From: Bradyrhizobium sp. ARR65
GTDB lineage: Bacteria > Pseudomonadota > Alphaproteobacteria > Rhizobiales > Xanthobacteraceae
Direction of reading: 5' to 3'
Length of the DNA: 64,000 bases
Assembly: GCF_000472385.1 (NCBI RefSeq)
Contig: NZ_AWZU01000012.1
Span: 1-64,000, forward strand
A program made the translations under genes and the position numbers. A model generated the notes under the pieces. The model ran no database searches. It saw only the letters and a list, made by a program, of their open reading frames with translations, and was not told where the DNA came from. Positions 9,025 to 16,997 of this stretch are shown in pieces; the stretch's first letter is position 1; every line of letters starts with the position of its first letter.

Positions 9025-9329
9025 TCACCGCCAGTCGTCGTCGAACAGTTTGCGAAACTCGCCCCACGCCTCGTCGTGCAGTTCGAAGCCGATACCCGGC
9101 GCCTGCGGGAGGTCGACGCAGCCGTCGACGATCTCGCGATCGCGGTCGTAGCTGTTCATCGCATCGACGGCGAGATGCGACGAGCCGCGGAACCCACCAC
9201 CGGTTTGCCCGCGCGCACAACGTCGGTAACCACCGCAACCAGGCTGGTGGTGAGACCACCTGACGGAATCGCGGGATCGGCGTAGCGGGACAGCGCGATC
9301 GTGCGCTCCCGGATATCAACGATACGCAT
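9025..9329 (-). pseudogene. Remnant of a mandelate racemase/muconate-lactonizing (enolase-superfamily) gene
   Basis: Reading from ATG 9329 gives an intact family N-terminus (MRIVDIRERTI... SLVAVVTDVV...GKPVVG). Within a few codons the reading frame is lost. In another frame, ending at TGA 9025-9027, the next sequence is a family C-terminus (SSHLAVDAMNSYDR... then DGCVDLPQAPGIGFELHDEA). The two ends are joined with the catalytic barrel missing, roughly 280 of about 390 codons. So this is an out-of-frame internal deletion. The intact parent was probably an acid-sugar or hydroxyacid dehydratase, fitting the threonate-type genes 2 kb away (inference). Confidence 0.85.
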
Positions 9330-9386
9330 GGATTGGTCTCCAGGACATCGCACCGGCGCGTACGGGAAAGGCGGCGTGTCGCAGGT

Positions 9387-9905
9387 CTAGTTCAGACGTC
9401 GCCAGACCGAGATAGGCGTGTTTCCGTCCGGCCGGGCAGGCACGCGATAACTCAGCTCGTCGCCTTTCAACTCATAGTGCCGGGTCTGCGTGTTGCCTTC
9501 CCAGTTGGGAAAGGATGCGGCGTCGATCTTGAACGTGAGCGCGCCGCCCGCCGCATCGAGGGCGATGGTGCCGTAATGCGTGCTGGAGCCGAGGACGGCG
9601 GCCTTGTACTCGGCATCTGTGCCCGCGAGCTTGTCGCCTGCGGCGAAGCGCGGCCGTTCTGATTTGAAGATCTGCAGCGAGTAGTGGCCGGCTGCATCGA
9701 TCAGCAGCAGTCCTTTCGGCGCGGCACCGTAATCGCGCGTTCGCGTTCCGTCGGCGTGCAGGACGTCCGCGGCAAGCAGGGTCCAGGTCCCCGCGAGCGG
9801 AAAGGCGGCCGGAGGCGAATCCGCGCGCAATGCGGATGAGGCGGGGGCCGTGATCAGCAGGACCATGCTGATGACGCCGGCCTGCAGGGTGGTTGTGAAT
9901 TTCAT
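9387..9905 (-). CDS. Secreted lipocalin-like domain protein
   Basis: Protein of 172 aa. I chose the ATG at 9905, with gggag upstream, because it gives a clear signal peptide (KFTTTLQAGVISMVLLITAP) that the longer frame would bury. After cleavage near ALRADS, the sequence AGTWTLLAADVLHADGTRTRDYG...GLLLIDAAGHYSLQIF matches lipocalin-like/DUF4488-type beta-barrel proteins. These are periplasmic or exported and have no firm function. It is divergent from the LysR gene at 10025, which may control it. Confidence 0.75.
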   Translation of the reverse strand: MKFTTTLQAGVISMVLLITAPASSALRADSPPAAFPLAGTWTLLAADVLHADGTRTRDYGAAPKGLLLIDAAGHYSLQIFKSERPRFAAGDKLAGTDAEYKAAVLGSSTHYGTIALDAAGGALTFKIDAASFPNWEGNTQTRHYELKGDELSYRVPARPDGNTPISVWRRLN

Positions 9906-10024
9906 GACGTGGACGCTCCCGAAGCGGACGATTTGGCGGAGAAACTCGGTGCGCCGGAACATAGGCCTGTGAATACATAAGAAAATACGATAATTCTGAT
10001 ATCTAAAATTCAAGAAACCGAACA

Positions 10025-10900
10025 ATGCTTCGTATCAATCTGGACATGGATGTGCTGCGAACGCTGGTGACCGCCCAGGAACTCGGCAGCTTCAACCGGG
10101 CGGCCGATCATATCGGCCGTTCCCAATCAGCGGTTAGTCAGCAGATCCGCAAGATCGAGGAGCAGGTCGGCGAGCCGCTGTTTCACAAGCAGGGACGTCG
10201 GCTGGTGTTGACCGACGCGGGAGAGGTCGTGCTCGCCTATGCGCGGCGCATCCTCGATCTCAACGATGAAGCCGTTGCCGCCATTCGCGGGCGCGCGATC
10301 GACGGGCAGGTGCGTTTCGGCCTGCCTGCCGATTTTGCGGAGACGTGGCTGCCGATGGCGCTGGGGCGCTTCAAGCGCGCACATCCCGCGGTGCGGATCG
10401 AGGCGGTCGTGGATCGCAATCGCCGGCTGCTGGAGCGCCTGGACAATGGCGAGTTGGATCTGGTGCTCGCGATCGGCAACGGCACGCGCAGCGATGCGCA
10501 CGTATTGGCGCCGCTGCCGTTGGCGTGGATCGGTCCGGCGGTATCTAAACCGGTCTGGGTGCGGGGCGAGCCGATTCCGCTTGCGATGTATGAGCCGCCT
10601 TGCTTCTTCCGCCAGCGCGCGCTGGCCGCGCTCGATAAGGCTGCTCTGCCCTGGCGCATTGCGTTCACGAGCCCAAGCCTGCATGGCCTCTGGGCCGCGG
10701 TCGAAGCCGGGCTCGGCATTACGCTGCGAACCGCCGTCGGGCTTCCCGCGTCACTGAACGTGCTCACCGCCGATTTGCCGGCAGTTGCAGAGCCTGCGCT
10801 CCCGGTCTGCCTTCACGACGGCGGTCGCGCGCTTGATCCCACATTGACGTCGCTCAGGTCCGTCATTGTCGAGACGATGGCGGGGAAGCTGCGATCGTGA
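10025..10900 (+). CDS. LysR-family transcriptional regulator
   Basis: Regulator of 291 aa with an N-terminal helix-turn-helix (AADHIGRSQSAVSQQIRKIE, about residues 20-40) and a LysR substrate domain. It is divergent from the lipocalin-like gene across about 120 bases. That gap turns AT-rich (9965-10015), which could hold both promoters. No clean T-N11-A palindrome was found there. A target among the downstream acid-sugar genes is possible but not shown. Confidence 0.9.
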   Translation: MLRINLDMDVLRTLVTAQELGSFNRAADHIGRSQSAVSQQIRKIEEQVGEPLFHKQGRRLVLTDAGEVVLAYARRILDLNDEAVAAIRGRAIDGQVRFGLPADFAETWLPMALGRFKRAHPAVRIEAVVDRNRRLLERLDNGELDLVLAIGNGTRSDAHVLAPLPLAWIGPAVSKPVWVRGEPIPLAMYEPPCFFRQRALAALDKAALPWRIAFTSPSLHGLWAAVEAGLGITLRTAVGLPASLNVLTADLPAVAEPALPVCLHDGGRALDPTLTSLRSVIVETMAGKLRS

Positions 10901-11146
10901 CGCGGCAATGGGATTGCGTTTGCTTATCGTATCGTAGGGTCGGCAAAGCGACCTGTCCGCCGTAGCTCGAAGAGCAAAGGCGGAAGCGTGCCCACCACTT
11001 ACCTGACGTCTTGGTGGGCACGGCGCATGCGCGCCTTTGTCCACCCTACAAGTTAGCTATCGTAGATGGGTGGAGCGAAGCGATATCCATCGTTTTGCTC
11101 ACCTTTCGGGGTGATGGCTTTGGCTGCGCTCTACCCATCCCACGGT
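10901..11146. repeat. Intergenic repeat region with an 11-bp hairpin
   Basis: No gene seen. The arms cgtgcccacca (10987-10997) and tggtgggcacg (11012-11022) form a perfect 11-bp stem around a 14-base loop. Near-repeats such as gatgggtggagcgaagcgatatccatc (in two parts around 11067-11093) resemble a dispersed bradyrhizobial element. It separates the convergent LysR and otnC genes and may end both transcripts. Confidence 0.6.
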
Positions 11147-11824
11147 TCAGTGCCCGTGCTCGGGCAGCTTTAACCCGAACGTCTTGACGAGATCCGCAAT
11201 CTGCTCCGGCGACAAATAGCGCGGGTTCAGCCCCCGCAACAGCAGATGGAGTTTTGCGGTCTCTTCCAGCTCCTCGGTGGCAAATACCGCCGATTCCAGC
11301 GTATCGCCCGCGACCACCGGGCCGTGATTGGCGAGCAGCACTGAGGAATATTGTCCCGCGAGACCCTTGATCGCATCGGCCACCGCCGGATCGCCGGGCC
11401 GGTAATAGGGCACGAGCGCGGTCGCCCCGCAGCGCATCAGGTAATAGGCTGTCATGGGCGGCAGCGCGGCGCGCGGATCGATGTCAGGCAGCATCGAGAG
11501 CGCCACCGAATGGGTCGAGTGCAGATGCACCACGGCCCGCGCCGCGCCGCGGGTCTGATACAGCGCGCTGTGCAGCGGCACTTCCTTGGTCGGCGCATCG
11601 CCCGAGAGCAACTTTCCGCTCGCATCGAGCCGCGACAGCTTGGCCGGATCGAGAAAACCGAGTGAGGCATTGGTCGGCGTCACCAGATAGCCGCCATCGT
11701 CCAGCTTCACGCTGATATTACCGGAGGAACCTGGCGTCAGCCCGCGCTCGAACAGCGAGCGTCCGAAACGGCAGATGTCCTCGCGGATCTTTGTTTCGCT
11801 TTTTGTTTCGCTCATGGCGGCCAT
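11147..11824 (-). CDS. otnC: 3-oxo-tetronate 4-phosphate decarboxylase (class II aldolase family)
   Basis: Class II aldolase/adducin-family enzyme of about 225 aa. In the acid-sugar pathway defined for DUF1537 clusters, OtnC decarboxylates 3-oxo-tetronate 4-phosphate to dihydroxyacetone phosphate. Visible features are the phosphate-binding segment LTPGSSGNISVKL, the metal-binding VVHLHSTHS (two His) and the later LLANHGPVV His. I start at the ATG at 11824; another ATG lies three codons in. The gene is divergent from ltnD-otnI-otnK, which complete the pathway, so the assignment rests on both family and context. Confidence 0.85.
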   Translation of the reverse strand: MAAMSETKSETKIREDICRFGRSLFERGLTPGSSGNISVKLDDGGYLVTPTNASLGFLDPAKLSRLDASGKLLSGDAPTKEVPLHSALYQTRGAARAVVHLHSTHSVALSMLPDIDPRAALPPMTAYYLMRCGATALVPYYRPGDPAVADAIKGLAGQYSSVLLANHGPVVAGDTLESAVFATEELEETAKLHLLLRGLNPRYLSPEQIADLVKTFGLKLPEHGH

Positions 11825-11921
11825 CCCTATTCCGCCTTGTCTCACGCTTTGGCAGCACGGCCAAGCCGTGATAGGCAGAGAGAAAGCTCAATAAAACGGA
11901 AACGCGAAGGAAAGTTGCCGC

Positions 11922-12836
11922 ATGCCGCAAGCTGACAAACCGAAAATGGCCGTGATCGGGCTCGGCTCGATGGGGTTCGGCATGGCGACCTCGCTCAAGC
12001 GGGCCGGCTTCGAGGTTACCGGCTGCGATGTCGCGGCCGAAAGCGTGGCGCGGTTCGTCAAGGAGGGCGGAAAGGGGGCCAAGACACCGGCCGAGGCCGC
12101 CAAGACCGCGGATATCGTGGTGAGCGTGGTCGTCAATGCGGCGCAGACCGAAACCATTCTGTTCGGCGAAAGCGGCGTCGCCGAAACCTTGGCCAAGGAT
12201 GCCGTGTTCATCTCCTCCGCCACGATGGATCCCGACATAGCGCGGCGGCTCGCCAGGCAATTGGAGGCAACGGGGCGGCATTATCTCGATGCGCCGATTT
12301 CGGGCGGCGCGCAGCGTGCCGCCCAGGGCGAACTCACCGTGCTGGCCTCCGGCAGTCCCGCCGCCTTCGCCAAGGCCCGACCCGCGCTGGATGCGATGGC
12401 GGCAAAGGTCTACGAGCTCGGCGATGCGGCCGGCCAGGGCGCCGCCTTCAAGATGATCAACCAGCTGCTGGCCGGCGTGCATATTGCGGCGGCCTCCGAG
12501 GCGATGGCCTTTGCCGCCAAGCAGGGCCTCGACATCCGCAAGGTCTACGAGGTGATCACGGCCTCTGCTGGCAATTCCTGGATGTTCGAGAACAGGATGC
12601 CGCATGTGCTGGACGGCGATTACACGCCGCGCAGCGCTGTTGAGATCTTTGTCAAGGACCTCGGCATCATCCAGGACATGGCGCGCTCGGCGCGCTTTCC
12701 GGTGCCCGTCGCGGCCGCCGCGCTGCAGATGTTCCTGATGACATCGGCGTCCGGTATGGGCCGCGACGATGACGCGTCGGTGGCCCGGATGTATGCGAAG
12801 ATCAGCGGCGCCAAATTGCCCGGTGAGGCGGGCTAG
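11922..12836 (+). CDS. ltnD: L-threonate dehydrogenase-type beta-hydroxyacid dehydrogenase
   Basis: NAD-dependent dehydrogenase of 304 aa in the 6-phosphogluconate dehydrogenase/3-hydroxyisobutyrate dehydrogenase superfamily. The Rossmann motif GLGSMGFGMA is near residue 10, the substrate-binding DAPISGGAQRA near residue 120, and the helix with the catalytic Lys (GAAFKMINQLL) near residue 175. With otnI, otnK and otnC alongside, the likely reaction is oxidation of L-threonate (or a related tetronate) to 2-oxo-tetronate. otnI follows 22 bases later. Confidence 0.85.
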   Translation: MPQADKPKMAVIGLGSMGFGMATSLKRAGFEVTGCDVAAESVARFVKEGGKGAKTPAEAAKTADIVVSVVVNAAQTETILFGESGVAETLAKDAVFISSATMDPDIARRLARQLEATGRHYLDAPISGGAQRAAQGELTVLASGSPAAFAKARPALDAMAAKVYELGDAAGQGAAFKMINQLLAGVHIAAASEAMAFAAKQGLDIRKVYEVITASAGNSWMFENRMPHVLDGDYTPRSAVEIFVKDLGIIQDMARSARFPVPVAAAALQMFLMTSASGMGRDDDASVARMYAKISGAKLPGEAG

Positions 12837-12858
12837 CGAGAAGAGAAGAGGACAGCAC

Positions 12859-13641
12859 ATGCCCCGTTTCGCCGCCAATCTCACGATGATGTTCAACGAA
12901 GTGCCGTTTCTCGATCGTTTCGAGGCGGCGGCCCAATGCGGCTTCACCGCGGTGGAATTCCTGTTTCCGTACGAATATCCCGCCGAGGACGTCGGCGAGC
13001 GGTTGCGCCGCAACGGCCTGACCCAGGCGTTGTTCAACCTGCCGCCCGGCAATTGGGATGCTGGCGAAAAGGGCTTTGCGGCGCTGCCCGACCGTTTCGC
13101 CGACCTGCAGCAGAGCCTTCAGATGGCGCTGCCTTACGTCAAAGCGACTGGTGTCAAGCGACTGCATCTGATGGCTGGGATCGCCGATCGCAAGGATGCG
13201 AATGCAGTCGCGGCGTTCCGCAGATCGGTCATTTGGGCTGCGGAGTTTTTCCAGCCGCATGGGCTGGATGTGGTGATCGAGCCGATCAACCCGCGCAATG
13301 TGCCCGGCTACTTCCTCAACGACTTCGCCTTCGCCCGCGACCTGATCGGCGAGCTCGCCATCCCCAACCTGAAGCTCCAGTTCGACATCTATCACTGCCA
13401 GATCATTCACGGCGATGTCACCATGCGGCTGCGCGAGATGATGCCGATTATCGGTCACATCCAGATCGCCAGCATCCCCTCCCGCCACGAGCCCGACGGC
13501 GAGGAGTTGAACTATCCCTTCCTGTTCGCGGAACTCGACCGGCTCGGCTACGCCGGCTTTGTCGGCTGCGAATATAATCCGCGCGGCAAGACCACCGATG
13601 GTCTCGCCTGGTTCAAGCCCTATGCTGGAGTAAAGCCGTGA
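12859..13641 (+). CDS. otnI: 2-oxo-tetronate isomerase (hydroxypyruvate isomerase family)
   Basis: TIM-barrel sugar-phosphate-isomerase-like enzyme of 260 aa, similar to hydroxypyruvate isomerase. The ATG at 12859 follows gaagaggacag and starts the family N-terminus PRFAANLTMMF. Metal-binding candidates are Glu in VIEPINPRNVPGY, Asp/His in LQFDIYHCQI and Glu in GCEYNPRG. It converts 2-oxo-tetronate to 3-oxo-tetronate in the pathway. It overlaps otnK by 4 bases (GTGA). Confidence 0.87.
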   Translation: MPRFAANLTMMFNEVPFLDRFEAAAQCGFTAVEFLFPYEYPAEDVGERLRRNGLTQALFNLPPGNWDAGEKGFAALPDRFADLQQSLQMALPYVKATGVKRLHLMAGIADRKDANAVAAFRRSVIWAAEFFQPHGLDVVIEPINPRNVPGYFLNDFAFARDLIGELAIPNLKLQFDIYHCQIIHGDVTMRLREMMPIIGHIQIASIPSRHEPDGEELNYPFLFAELDRLGYAGFVGCEYNPRGKTTDGLAWFKPYAGVKP

Positions 13642-14912
13642 CGTTAAAGCTCGGCTGTATCGCCGACGACTATACCGGCGCATCCGATCTCGCCAATACG
13701 CTGACGCGCGCGGGCCTGCGCACGGTGCAGACCATCGGCGTGCCCGCCGGCGATCTCGCGTTGCCGGAGATCGATGCGGTGGTGGTGTCGCTGAAAAGCC
13801 GCTCCATCGAGGCCTCCCTTGCGGTCGCCCGCTCGCGCGAGGCGGAAAAATGGCTGCGCGGGCGCGGCGCCCGCCACGTGTTGTTCAAGATCTGCTCGAC
13901 CTTCGATTCCACCGACAAGGGCAATATCGGCCCTGTGATGGATGCGCTGCGCGACGATTGCGGCGAGAAGCTCGTCCTGGTGACGCCCGCTTTTCCCGAA
14001 ACCGGCCGCACCGTCTACCAGGGCAACCTGTTCGTGGGATCGGTGCCGCTGAACGAGAGCCCGCTCAAGGATCATCCGCTCAACCCGATGCATGATTCCA
14101 ACCTGGTGCGGGTGCTGGCTCGCCAGAGCAAGACCAGGATCGGGCTGATCGAACTCGCCACCGTGACGCGCGGGGCGGAGGCGGTGCACGCGCGCGTTGC
14201 CGCGCTTGCGGCGGACGGATTTGGAGCCGCGATCATCGATGCGGTGTTTGACCGCGATCTCGAGACCATCGGCACCGTCGCCCTCGACCATCGGCTGTCG
14301 GTCGGTGCCTCCGGTATCGGACTAGGTCTGGCGCGGGCGCTGGTTGCCGCAACCGGGCGGCAAAATGCCTCACATGCCGACGCCATGGCGCCGGTCGGCG
14401 GGCCGGCGGCGTGTCTTGCCGGCAGTTGCTCGCAGGCAACGCTCGGTCAGATCGCCAGGGCTGAAGCGATCATGCCGGTGCTGCATCTCGATCCCGAGCA
14501 GGCGATGAAAGGCAAGGGCGAGGCCCGGCGCGCGCTGGCCTGGGCCGGCGAGCGTCTCGGCAAAGGCCCGTTCCTCATCGCGAGTAGCGCAACGCCTGAT
14601 CGAGTAGCCGCGGTGCAGGCACGTTACGGTCGCGATGCCGCGGGCCACGCTATCGAGGAAGCCATGGCGGACATCGCCGAAGGGCTGGTGCAAGCCGGCG
14701 TTCGTCGCCTGGTGGTCGCTGGCGGCGAAACATCGGGTGCCGTGGTCGACCGCTTGCGTATACCAGGCTTCCTCGTCGGCGACGAGATTGCCGCCGGTGT
14801 GCCTGTTTTGCGCGCAGTCGGCACCAAGGAAGGCGCCATGCTGCTTGCCTTGAAGTCAGGCAATTTCGGCGGCCCTGAATTTTTCGCCGACGCGCTTAGG
14901 CTCATGCGCTAA
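13638..14912 (+). CDS. otnK: 3-oxo-tetronate kinase (DUF1537 family)
   Basis: ATP-dependent kinase of 424 aa. The N-terminal acid-sugar-binding domain begins LGCIADDYTGASDLANTL, diagnostic for the family. The C-terminal nucleotide-binding domain carries VVAGGETSGAVVDRL near residue 360. The GTG start at 13638 overlaps the otnI stop. It phosphorylates 3-oxo-tetronate, whose product is the OtnC substrate. It is the last gene of the three-gene operon; a 178-base gap without features precedes the chemoreceptor. Confidence 0.92.
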   Translation: MTLKLGCIADDYTGASDLANTLTRAGLRTVQTIGVPAGDLALPEIDAVVVSLKSRSIEASLAVARSREAEKWLRGRGARHVLFKICSTFDSTDKGNIGPVMDALRDDCGEKLVLVTPAFPETGRTVYQGNLFVGSVPLNESPLKDHPLNPMHDSNLVRVLARQSKTRIGLIELATVTRGAEAVHARVAALAADGFGAAIIDAVFDRDLETIGTVALDHRLSVGASGIGLGLARALVAATGRQNASHADAMAPVGGPAACLAGSCSQATLGQIARAEAIMPVLHLDPEQAMKGKGEARRALAWAGERLGKGPFLIASSATPDRVAAVQARYGRDAAGHAIEEAMADIAEGLVQAGVRRLVVAGGETSGAVVDRLRIPGFLVGDEIAAGVPVLRAVGTKEGAMLLALKSGNFGGPEFFADALRLMR

Positions 14913-15090
14913 GCGCACGGGAATTTAGTCCTTAATTCATTTCTTTAGCTTTTCAGTAGTCATACGGAGCACGCCGTTTACGCAAAGTGAAGGGCGCCTC
15001 GGCTCTGTTGGGCAGGCATTTGCCGAGTCTGCCGTTTTTAAGCATCACCATTGGCCGCGCAGCGCGGTCAAAAAACGAGAGAATTAGATC

Positions 15091-16782
15091 ATGCTCGCCA
15101 AGTACTCGATCCGCGCGAAGATCATTGCGGTCGTCGCGTTCCTGCTCGTCGCGATGACCGGCATGGGACTGCTTGCGGTCCAAAGCATGAGGTCGATCAA
15201 TGCCAACACCGTCGATATCACGACCAGCTGGCTGCCGAGCGTGCGCGCTCTTGGCGAGCTGCGCGCCGGCGTCATCAACTACCGCAACGTGATGCGCGAG
15301 CATCTGCTGGCTGAGACGGTTGAGGAGAAGGACGCGGTCGAAAAGTGGCTCGCCGACATTCTCGAGAACAACACCAAGATCCGGCAGACCTACGAACCCC
15401 TGATCACCTCGCCCGAAGAACGGGCGCTGTACAATGAATGGGCGCAGAGCTGGGATAGCTACAAAAAAGGGGCTGCGGAGGTCAGGGCGCTGTCCCGCAA
15501 GGAAGCGGGCCGCGTGCCGCATGAGGCGCATGAGCTGAACGCCAAGACGATAAACAAGATCAGTGTCGATGCCGACAGCCTCCTGAAAAAGGACATCGAT
15601 CTCAACAACACCGGCGCCGACAAGGCGGCTGCCGATGCGGCGTCGAATTACGCCTCGGCCTTTGCCATGCTGGCCGCAATCCTCTGCGCTGCAGTTGTCC
15701 TTGGCGTCGCCATCAGCGTCTATCTGATCCGCGACGTCTCCAGCGGCATCGCCTCGATCGTCACGCCGATGCAGGCGCTCGGCAACGGCGACCTCTCGGT
15801 CGAGATTCCGCACCGTGGCGAGAAGACCGAGATCGGGCAGATGGCCGATGTATTGCAGGTCTTCAAGGAAGCCCTGATCGCCAAGAAAGCCGCCGACGAG
15901 GCCGCCGCCCGCGATGCGGAAGCCAAGATCGAGCGCGGACGCCGCGTCGACAACATCACCCGCGAGTTCGAGGCGATGATCGGCGAGATCGTCAACACCG
16001 TGTCCTCGGCGTCCTCTCAGCTTGAGTCGTCCGCCGGCAAGCTCTCGGCCACCGCCGAGCGCTCGCAGCAGCTCGCCGCCGCCGTTGCCTCCGCTTCGGA
16101 GGAAGCTTCCACCAACGTCCAGTCGGTGGCCTCCGCGACCGAAGAAATGGCGTCCTCCGTCACCGAGATCAGCCGCCAGGTGCAGGAATCGGCCCGCATG
16201 GCCGGCGATGCCGTCGGCCAGGCCCGCACCACCACCGAGCGCGTCAGTGAGCTCTCCAAGGCAGCGACCCGTATCGGCGACGTCCTCGAGCTGATCAACA
16301 CCATTGCCGGCCAGACCAACCTATTGGCGCTCAATGCCACGATCGAGGCTGCCCGCGCCGGCGAGGCCGGTCGCGGCTTCGCGGTCGTCGCCTCCGAGGT
16401 CAAGGCGCTCGCCGAGCAGACTGCGAAAGCCACCGGCGAGATCGGTCAGCAGATCTCGGGCATCCAGGCGGCCACGCAGGAATCGGTGAACGCGATCAAG
16501 GAAATCTCGGGTACAATCGAAAAGCTGTCCGAAATCTCCTCGACCATCGCGGCGGCCGTGGAAGAGCAGGGCGCGGCCACGCAGGAGATCGCCCGCAACG
16601 TACAGCAGGCCGCGCAGGGGACGCAGCAGGTCTCGTCGAACATCGCCGATGTCGAGCGCGGGGCGAGCGAGACCGGATCGGCCTCCTCGCAAGTGCTCTC
16701 GGCCGCCCAAATGCTGTCTGGCGATTCCGGCCGGCTGAAGAACGAGGTCTCGAAGTTCCTGACCTCGGTGCGGGCGGCCTGA
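15091..16782 (+). CDS. Methyl-accepting chemotaxis protein
   Basis: Inner-membrane chemoreceptor of 563 aa. Membrane segments lie near residues 9-31 and 185-210, enclosing a four-helix-bundle-type periplasmic sensor of about 150 residues. A HAMP domain follows, then a long coiled-coil signalling domain with the conserved hairpin tip ([20 protein letters not shown], near residue 410). There is no C-terminal NWETF-type methyltransferase tether. The gene stands alone and ends at a strong terminator. The ligand cannot be inferred; nearby uptake systems do not settle it. Confidence 0.95.
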   Translation: MLAKYSIRAKIIAVVAFLLVAMTGMGLLAVQSMRSINANTVDITTSWLPSVRALGELRAGVINYRNVMREHLLAETVEEKDAVEKWLADILENNTKIRQTYEPLITSPEERALYNEWAQSWDSYKKGAAEVRALSRKEAGRVPHEAHELNAKTINKISVDADSLLKKDIDLNNTGADKAAADAASNYASAFAMLAAILCAAVVLGVAISVYLIRDVSSGIASIVTPMQALGNGDLSVEIPHRGEKTEIGQMADVLQVFKEALIAKKAADEAAARDAEAKIERGRRVDNITREFEAMIGEIVNTVSSASSQLESSAGKLSATAERSQQLAAAVASASEEASTNVQSVASATEEMASSVTEISRQVQESARMAGDAVGQARTTTERVSELSKAATRIGDVLELINTIAGQTNLLALNATIEAARAGEAGRGFAVVASEVKALAEQTAKATGEIGQQISGIQAATQESVNAIKEISGTIEKLSEISSTIAAAVEEQGAATQEIARNVQQAAQGTQQVSSNIADVERGASETGSASSQVLSAAQMLSGDSGRLKNEVSKFLTSVRAA

Positions 16783-16805
16783 GCAAACCGCCGGAGCAAT
16801 TTGGC

Positions 16806-16829
16806 CGGGCCCGTCGTGATACGGGCCCG
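16806..16829 (+). terminator. Rho-independent terminator after the chemoreceptor gene
   Basis: The arms cgggcccgt and acgggcccg form a 9-bp GC-rich stem around a 6-base loop, followed by tttccttttgg. It starts 24 bases after the chemoreceptor stop codon. Confidence 0.8.
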
Positions 16830-16997
16830 TTTCCTTTTGGCCGGTCGTCAAGGCGCCTCCGCCAGATATCGCGGAAGCGAATGCGGCCATTACGCGCAGG
16901 CCTTAGCTAACCGGTCGCGGTTGAGGTAAATCAATCCCCTGCGGTTCGGGGGCGCAGGTTCCGCGCGGTCCCGCCTCACCTGGAAAGCGCCTATCCT

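Noticed and set aside
11718..13052. A 444-codon minus-strand frame across otnC, ltnD and otnI
   Set aside because: It runs through three genes supported by strong family motifs and a promoter region; composition is shadow-like.
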